A DNA stretch of 19,622 nt from CAZJYI01 sp964550025 (GTDB lineage: Bacteria > Verrucomicrobiota > Kiritimatiellia > UBA8416 > CAYOBW01). A program made the translations under genes and the position numbers. This document shows, piece by piece, positions 16,053 through 19,622 of the stretch. The stretch is taken from assembly GCA_964550025.1 (NCBI GenBank), contig CAZJYI010000188.1, positions 1 through 19,622 of the forward strand, written 5' to 3'. Each line of letters begins with the position of its first letter. Position 1 is the first letter of the stretch. A model generated the notes under the pieces. It was not told where the DNA came from, did no database searches, and saw only the letters and a list, made by a program, of their open reading frames with translations.

Positions 16053-18377
16053 TCAAGGCGCCATGGGTAAGCGGGCCTTTACGCGGTAGAAACCGGAGGT
16101 CTCTCCGTTGCGGGGAACATTCACGGTGGTCTCAGGCCCCGCGGCACCCCGGACGAGGCCCCCTCCAGCGTTGCTCCAGGCGGGGGGCGCCAGGTCGCCG
16201 GTCCACTCGATGCCGTAGACGCGGGAGGCCTCGCTCTTCCAGGTCACGCGGGTCTCGGCGGGCGTGCCCGAGACGGCCAGGCCGGTCACCCGCAGGAGAT
16301 CGTTGCTGTCGGTCGGGTCCGTGCCGGCGATGTGCTCCTCGGTGTCGCTGACCCCGTCGGCGTCGGCGTCGGAACTTCCCTTGTTCAGAGCCGTCAGGAC
16401 TCCCGCGGAGGCGTATTCGAACGGGTCGGGTATCCCGTCCTTGTCCCTGTCCGGACCGGGCGCGATCGTGTCGGTCCGGAGCGCGAATGACAGGTCCCCC
16501 AGGTTGAGCCATCCCACGTTGGCGCTCCAGGCGTAGCCGCTGAAGGCGCCCGTCATCAGGTCGACCGTGGGTTGGCCCGTGTCCTCGAAACGAATCCAGC
16601 CGATGTTGGCGCCCCACGCCAGCCCCCGCAGGTTGCCGGCGCCGTCGTGGTTGACGCCTGCGTCCGCGCCGTCGGTGTTGGCATAGCTGAAGCCGTTGGC
16701 CGGCGACCCGTCACCGAGGTTGATCCACCCGGTGTTGGCGTCCCAGATGAGGCCCTGGCAGTAGTGCGTGCCGATGATGGCCCCGTTGGTCACATCGCCC
16801 TCCCAGTTGCACCAGCCGATGTTGGCGCCCCACGTGAACTTGTTCGTCGCACTGATCGACGAAACCGGGGCCGGGGGCGTCCACAGGAAGATGCCCGTGC
16901 GTGCGTCCGCCAGCTTGGCCCAGAAGACCACCTGTCCGGAATCATTGATGCCGCGCACCCCGGCGAGGTTGGAGAAGTAACCCGACGGACCGCCCAGAAA
17001 GCTGACCTGGGTGACCGTACTGCCTTCAAGTGCCTGGCCGTGCTCGACGACCGGCTGCAGGTTGAGATCCGCATCGGCGAAGTAGATGGCAAAATTGATC
17101 GGCCCGCCGCTGATGCTTGCATAGAACGCAATGTGGCACTGGTTGTTCATCAGAACGGTGGTGGAGGAGTGGAACGTGTTGAACGTCCCGCCGGGCGGAG
17201 CCGGCCCTCCGGATGGAGCGACCACCCGGGTTGTCGCGGAGCCCGAAGACGCGTTCCAGTCCGCCCGGACAATGCCGGCCAGCGATGCGTATGCGAACGA
17301 ATCCACGTTGTTGAACGCGTGTTCCCCCGAGCTGAGGGGCCGGTGATCCTGATCGCGAAGGAACTCGACCACGTTCGAGCCGGTGTACATCAGAACGGCC
17401 TCGTCGTTGGTAGACTCAACCGCGCCACGGTAGTTGACGGACATCAGCGCGCGGCCTTCTTCGTTAAGCCGAAGACCCTGAAAGCTGTTCACTTCGCCCC
17501 CCGACGCTCCCGGCGCGGCATCGCCCATTCGCGCCACCTCGGCGATGCCGCCGTTGGCGCGAAAAACGCCCCAGTCGTCGACACCCGCCCCGCCGGTCGT
17601 CGCCGAGAGAAACGCGGAAACCGCCATCTTTCCGGACAGCGTGGAGACGTGGTCCAGCAGGTAAGAGAAGTTGCCGTTCGTGGGTGCGGCATGGCCCGCG
17701 CGGATCACCTGCGTCAGGCCGGCGCCCCCCGACCGCAGCAGCACGTCGCTGTCCACCCCGGAGCCGCCCGAGGTATTCTTGAGGGACGCCCAGACCATGA
17801 CCTCCCCCGCCTGGTCGATGCTCTGCTGAGGATTGAACGCCTGGATGACCCCGTTGGTGTCCGGTACGGGATACTCCAGGCGTGTGATGGTCTCGATCGG
17901 ATTGCCGGCGCTCACCCGGAAAACACCGTAGCGGCTGGGGTTCTCCGAGAGGTGGGCGCCAAAGGCCACCACCCCGCTGTTGTTGAGTGCCGGCGCGCCG
18001 GTAACCTGCGCGATGTGGCGCAGCACCCCCGTGCGCACGATCGTCCCACCCGTGTCGACGGCGTCCCCCTTGCGCGCCAACTCGACGAGCTGTGCGCCGT
18101 CCCAGAGGAACAGGCCGAGGTTATCCGTCGAACCCCCTGCCGTGCCGGACAGGATCGCGTGGAAGGCCACCTGGCCGGGATCGTTCAGCGATCGGCGCCC
18201 AACGAACCGGTTGAACGTGCCGCCGCCCGCGCCAGGAGACGGATCACCCGAAAGGGTGATCGTCCGGATCCGGCCCTGTGCCGGCGGCGCGCAGGCCATT
18301 CCCCATACCACCGGTAGCAGGAGCAGCAGGCGCCCCCACCGCCCCAGGACAACCGCTGATACAACACGCCGTTTCAT
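16053..18377 (-). CDS. Secreted NxxGxxAF-repeat protein with WGxNIGW repeats and Ca-loop tail
   Basis: 774 residues. The ATG at 18377 begins a signal peptide (MKRRVVSAVVLGRWGRLLLL, cleavage near AQG or MACA). A cysteine in WGMAC leaves a lipoprotein possible, but the lipobox is not canonical. Residues about 50-500 carry NxxGxxAF-type repeats: LNDPGQVAFHAILSG (about 63), LNNSGVVAFGAHLS (about 130), MNNQCHIAFYASIS and INDSGQVVFWAKLAD. At about 511-630 there are four copies of a second motif: FTWGANIGWCNW, LIWDANTGWINL, LAWGANIGWIRF and YAWSANVGWLNL. DRDKDGIPD and DADADGVSD calcium loops follow (about 641-692), then a beta-sandwich tail ending FYRVKARLP. This is the first gene of the apparent operon, with a promoter only 9 bases upstream. 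No catalytic site is seen; surface display or adhesion is inferred. Confidence 0.92.
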   Translation of the reverse strand: MKRRVVSAVVLGRWGRLLLLLPVVWGMACAPPAQGRIRTITLSGDPSPGAGGGTFNRFVGRRSLNDPGQVAFHAILSGTAGGSTDNLGLFLWDGAQLVELARKGDAVDTGGTIVRTGVLRHIAQVTGAPALNNSGVVAFGAHLSENPSRYGVFRVSAGNPIETITRLEYPVPDTNGVIQAFNPQQSIDQAGEVMVWASLKNTSGGSGVDSDVLLRSGGAGLTQVIRAGHAAPTNGNFSYLLDHVSTLSGKMAVSAFLSATTGGAGVDDWGVFRANGGIAEVARMGDAAPGASGGEVNSFQGLRLNEEGRALMSVNYRGAVESTNDEAVLMYTGSNVVEFLRDQDHRPLSSGEHAFNNVDSFAYASLAGIVRADWNASSGSATTRVVAPSGGPAPPGGTFNTFHSSTTVLMNNQCHIAFYASISGGPINFAIYFADADLNLQPVVEHGQALEGSTVTQVSFLGGPSGYFSNLAGVRGINDSGQVVFWAKLADARTGIFLWTPPAPVSSISATNKFTWGANIGWCNWEGDVTNGAIIGTHYCQGLIWDANTGWINLGDGSPANGFSYANTDGADAGVNHDGAGNLRGLAWGANIGWIRFEDTGQPTVDLMTGAFSGYAWSANVGWLNLGDLSFALRTDTIAPGPDRDKDGIPDPFEYASAGVLTALNKGSSDADADGVSDTEEHIAGTDPTDSNDLLRVTGLAVSGTPAETRVTWKSEASRVYGIEWTGDLAPPAWSNAGGGLVRGAAGPETTVNVPRNGETSGFYRVKARLPMAP

Positions 18378-18386
18378 AACGGGGTA

Positions 18387-18415
18387 GAGATATCACACGG
18401 TGATACATTAAACAA
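18387..18415 (-). promoter_or_regulatory. Candidate operon promoter, possibly giving a leaderless mRNA
   Basis: On the minus strand TTGTTT (18410-18415) and TATCTC (18387-18392) are spaced by 17 bases around the palindrome at 18391-18405. The -10 is only a fair match. The expected start falls at about 18380, essentially at the ATG (18377). The lack of any Shine-Dalgarno sequence before this ATG fits a leaderless transcript. The layout matches the promoter at 241-269 base for base in spacing. Confidence 0.5.
18391..18405. promoter_or_regulatory. Candidate operator palindrome, copy 2 (perfect dyad)
   Basis: TATCACACGGTGATA is a perfect inverted repeat (TATCAC-ACG-GTGATA). Its 5' end on the minus strand lies 10 bases from the first base of the -35, and its 3' end overlaps the -10, exactly as in copy 1 at 245-259. 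The size and symmetry fit a dimeric helix-turn-helix repressor; the regulator is unknown. Confidence 0.6.
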
Positions 18416-18430
18416 GGCAAAACGCAGTCG

Positions 18431-18450
18431 GATATGGGAGGATATGGGAG
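18431..18450. repeat. Tandem 10-bp duplication
   Basis: GATATGGGAG occurs twice head to tail, with no mismatch. Only two copies are present, about 55 bases upstream of the operon start. It could be a binding-site pair (one helical turn apart) or a slippage product. Confidence 0.7.
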
Positions 18451-18462
18451 GGTGCAAACGGA

Positions 18463-18588
18463 GAACATGGGTAGGGACAACATGATTGATGGTTCTTGAT
18501 TCTTGCGGATGCCCTGCGGCTGAAGTGTTACCCATGTTCCGACTGCGCCTTCGCAGATCAACAATCGCTAATCGAGAATCATCAATCA
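18463..18588. repeat. Interleaved inverted repeats, possible pseudoknotted structure
   Basis: Arm pair 1: GAACATGGGTA (18463-18473) with TACCCATGTTC (18529-18539), 11 bp perfect. Arm pair 2: 18483-18501 with 18570-18588, 19 bp with two mismatches. In a plus-strand RNA both mismatches are G-U wobbles, so all 19 positions can pair. The arms interleave (1, 2, 1', 2') as in a pseudoknot. A small hairpin CTGCG-CCTT-CGCAG lies in the loop (18543-18556). Arm 2 is rich in GATT/AATC, so low complexity could create some of this by chance. Confidence 0.5.
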
Positions 18589-18611
18589 GAAAGGAACTCT
18601 CGATTAAACGC

Positions 18612-18640
18612 TTGACAAAGGACACAGACATACATAAGGT
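18612..18640 (+). promoter_or_regulatory. Sigma70-type promoter for the FG-GAP gene
   Basis: A perfect -35 TTGACA (18612-18617) is followed after 17 bases by TAAGGT (18635-18640), a partial -10. Transcription would start near 18647, leaving a leader of about 83 bases before the ATG at 18730. The minus-strand promoters' palindrome is absent here. Confidence 0.55.
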
Positions 18641-18647
18641 GCATGAT

Positions 18648-18714
18648 CATCGTACTCATGTATACGATGTGGGCGACTGCGTAGTCGCACCTGCGGAGTG
18701 ACGCCGAACCGGCG
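18648..18714 (+). promoter_or_regulatory. Structured leader with three short hairpins
   Basis: Three stems lie in a row in the predicted 5' leader: CATCGTA/TACGATG (18648-18669, 7 bp, 8-base loop), GCGACT-GCGT-AGTCGC (18673-18688, 6 bp) and CGCCG-AAC-CGGCG (18702-18714, 5 bp). The last ends just before the AGGAGG ribosome binding site. I do not recognise a known riboswitch. There is no U tract, so it is not an obvious terminator. Confidence 0.4.
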
Positions 18715-18729
18715 AAAGGAGGCGCTGAG

Positions 18730-19622
18730 ATGACGAAAGTGGGGAGTGTGACAGCCGTAGTCGTAGGGGTGGGATGTGCGCTTTGGTGGGGACAGACCTC
18801 GGTCGCGGGTGAAACCGCGCCCCGTCCCTTGTTGCGTTCGGACGGGCCGCTGCCGAGCGAAACACTTGCCTTGCCGCGTATGGAATCCCCCGCGCACGCC
18901 GTGGAGCCGGGCAAACTCGCGACGGAGGAACTCTCGGAGACGGACCAGGTCTCCCTGTGGCAAGCGCTCTCAAAAGCGCGCCGCGAGATCCGCCGCCCCT
19001 CGGCGCGGCAGGCGGAACGCGCCGCGGACGCCGACGTCCACTTTCTCGCCTCCAACCCGGGCCAGGGCCTCGGGGTGCGGTTTCTCTCCGAGGGCGCACG
19101 CGTGCAGTGCGTCCGTGCCGACCGCAGACGGCAGGCCACGTTGCGCCTTGCCGAACGGCCCGAACCGACCGAGATTGCCGTATCGGCCACGCGCCTGGAG
19201 TACACCCGCGGCTCCGTCATCGAGTGGTATGAGAACCATCCGGCCGGAATCGAGCATGGGTTCATTTTCCGCGAACGGCCCGCCTCGGCGGGGCGGGAGC
19301 TCCGGGTGGCGATCGCCGTGGATGGGCTGCGGCCCCGGCTGCCGCGAGCAACCACCGCTGCCGCCGGCCTGGAGCTGGTGGACGCCGACGGCAACGCGGT
19401 TCTGAGCTATGGGGGATTGAAGGTATGGGATGCCGACGGTGCCGTCGTCCCGTCCCGGCTGGAATGCCGGGGCGGAGAGATCGACATCGTAGTGAGCGAT
19501 CGCGGGGCGCGCTACCCCTTGACCGTCGATCCTCTCATCACGGCCCTCCAGGCGAAAGTCACACCGGAGGTAACCGGGAGCGGTGCGGCGAATGACAGCT
19601 TCGGCTACTCGGTCTCGATTTC
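18730..19622 (+). CDS. FG-GAP repeat (integrin-alpha-like) exported protein, 3' truncated
   Basis: 297 codons are visible; the frame is open to the right edge. The ATG at 18730 has an ideal AAAGGAGG site 7 bases upstream. A signal peptide spans about residues 1-27 (MTKVGSVTAVVVGVGCALWW, cleavage near SVAG). Residues about 50-270 form the N-terminal region often found before bacterial FG-GAP propellers, including LSYGGLKVWDADGAVVP (about 227-243) and the hallmark DRGARYPLTVDPLI near 260. Right after comes the start of the first blade, GAANDSFGYSVSIS, cut by the edge. In this family the motif normally continues as DTVVVGA and repeats to build a beta-propeller. FG-GAP propellers bind calcium and often act in adhesion. 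It is transcribed away from the operon and is the only plus-strand gene. Its ligand and full length are unknown. Confidence 0.88.
   Translation, partial: MTKVGSVTAVVVGVGCALWWGQTSVAGETAPRPLLRSDGPLPSETLALPRMESPAHAVEPGKLATEELSETDQVSLWQALSKARREIRRPSARQAERAADADVHFLASNPGQGLGVRFLSEGARVQCVRADRRRQATLRLAERPEPTEIAVSATRLEYTRGSVIEWYENHPAGIEHGFIFRERPASAGRELRVAIAVDGLRPRLPRATTAAAGLELVDADGNAVLSYGGLKVWDADGAVVPSRLECRGGEIDIVVSDRGARYPLTVDPLITALQAKVTPEVTGSGAANDSFGYSVSI

Larger units (their letters stand above)
18378..18729. other. Divergent intergenic region
   Basis: 352 bases between the minus-strand operon and the plus-strand FG-GAP gene. It is less GC-rich than the coding DNA. It holds the operon promoter and palindrome, a tandem 10-bp duplication, two interleaved inverted repeats, the FG-GAP promoter and a leader with three possible hairpins. 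No convincing small gene was found in it. Confidence 0.8.

Noticed and set aside
16005..16056. Longer N-terminus of the beta-helix protein from a TTG start
   Set aside because: It would overlap the previous stop codon, lacks a ribosome binding site, and would place a charged 17-residue extension before a good signal peptide.
16572..18317. 581-codon plus-strand open frame opposite the NxxGxxAF gene
   Set aside because: It is an antisense shadow; the minus strand has a signal peptide, two repeat classes and calcium loops. Similar antisense frames at 8854-10593, 13250-14581 and 11822-12931 were rejected for the same reason.
18486..18701. 71-codon plus-strand frame in the divergent intergenic region
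   Set aside because: It has no ribosome binding site, overlaps the inverted repeats and the FG-GAP promoter, and its product shows no recognisable feature.
18582..19394. 270-codon minus-strand frame opposite the FG-GAP gene
   Set aside because: The plus strand has a promoter, a perfect ribosome binding site, a signal peptide and the FG-GAP hallmark. The minus-strand product is arginine/serine-rich with no domain.

Overview
This is a GC-rich bacterial window made almost entirely of genes for large exported repeat proteins. The protein types present are LamG plus right-handed beta-helix modules whose ends read D-x-x-G...DxGAYE, proteins with NxxGxxAF-type tandem repeats, an FG-GAP protein, thrombospondin-3-like DxDxDG calcium loops, and C-terminal tails ending in FYRV/FYRL...LP. 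This mix is typical of environmental members of the PVC superphylum, most like Kiritimatiellota, Verrucomicrobiota or Lentisphaerae. The phylum is an inference from protein style; no rRNA or housekeeping gene is present to prove it.

Layout: five complete genes and one 5' fragment lie on the minus strand, and one 3'-truncated gene lies on the plus strand. Reading in the direction of minus-strand transcription, these are a 774-aa NxxGxxAF/WGxNIGW-repeat protein (18377-16053), a 354-aa beta-helix protein (16005-14941), a 1464-aa NxxGxxAF plus autotransporter-passenger-like protein (14932-10538), a 454-aa membrane protein with DUF3592-like and HEAT-like parts (10482-9118), and a 2878-aa protein with two LamG and five beta-helix modules (8945-309). 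The first four are spaced 8 to 55 bases apart and look like one operon. The giant gene follows after 172 bases and has its own strong ribosome binding site. A further exported protein begins at 161 and runs off the left edge. On the right, a divergent FG-GAP protein begins at 18730 and runs off the right edge.

The genes seem to encode a cell-surface or extracellular set. Every complete product except the membrane protein has a signal peptide and repeat modules of the kind used for adhesion or carbohydrate/polymer contact. No enzyme active site, transporter or defence gene was recognised. The functional role is therefore unknown beyond 'secreted surface proteins'.

The most notable non-coding signals are four. 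(1) The same 15-bp palindrome (TATCACACGGTGATA and a 14/15 match) sits at an identical place in the spacer and -10 of two minus-strand promoters 18 kb apart, suggesting a shared regulator. (2) One of those promoters lies so close to its ATG that the mRNA may be leaderless. (3) A 543-bp LamG-coding segment is repeated inside the giant gene with only 6 mismatches, 433 bp of it perfect. (4) Two interleaved inverted repeats (19 and 11 bp) in the divergent intergenic region could form a pseudoknotted RNA or DNA structure.
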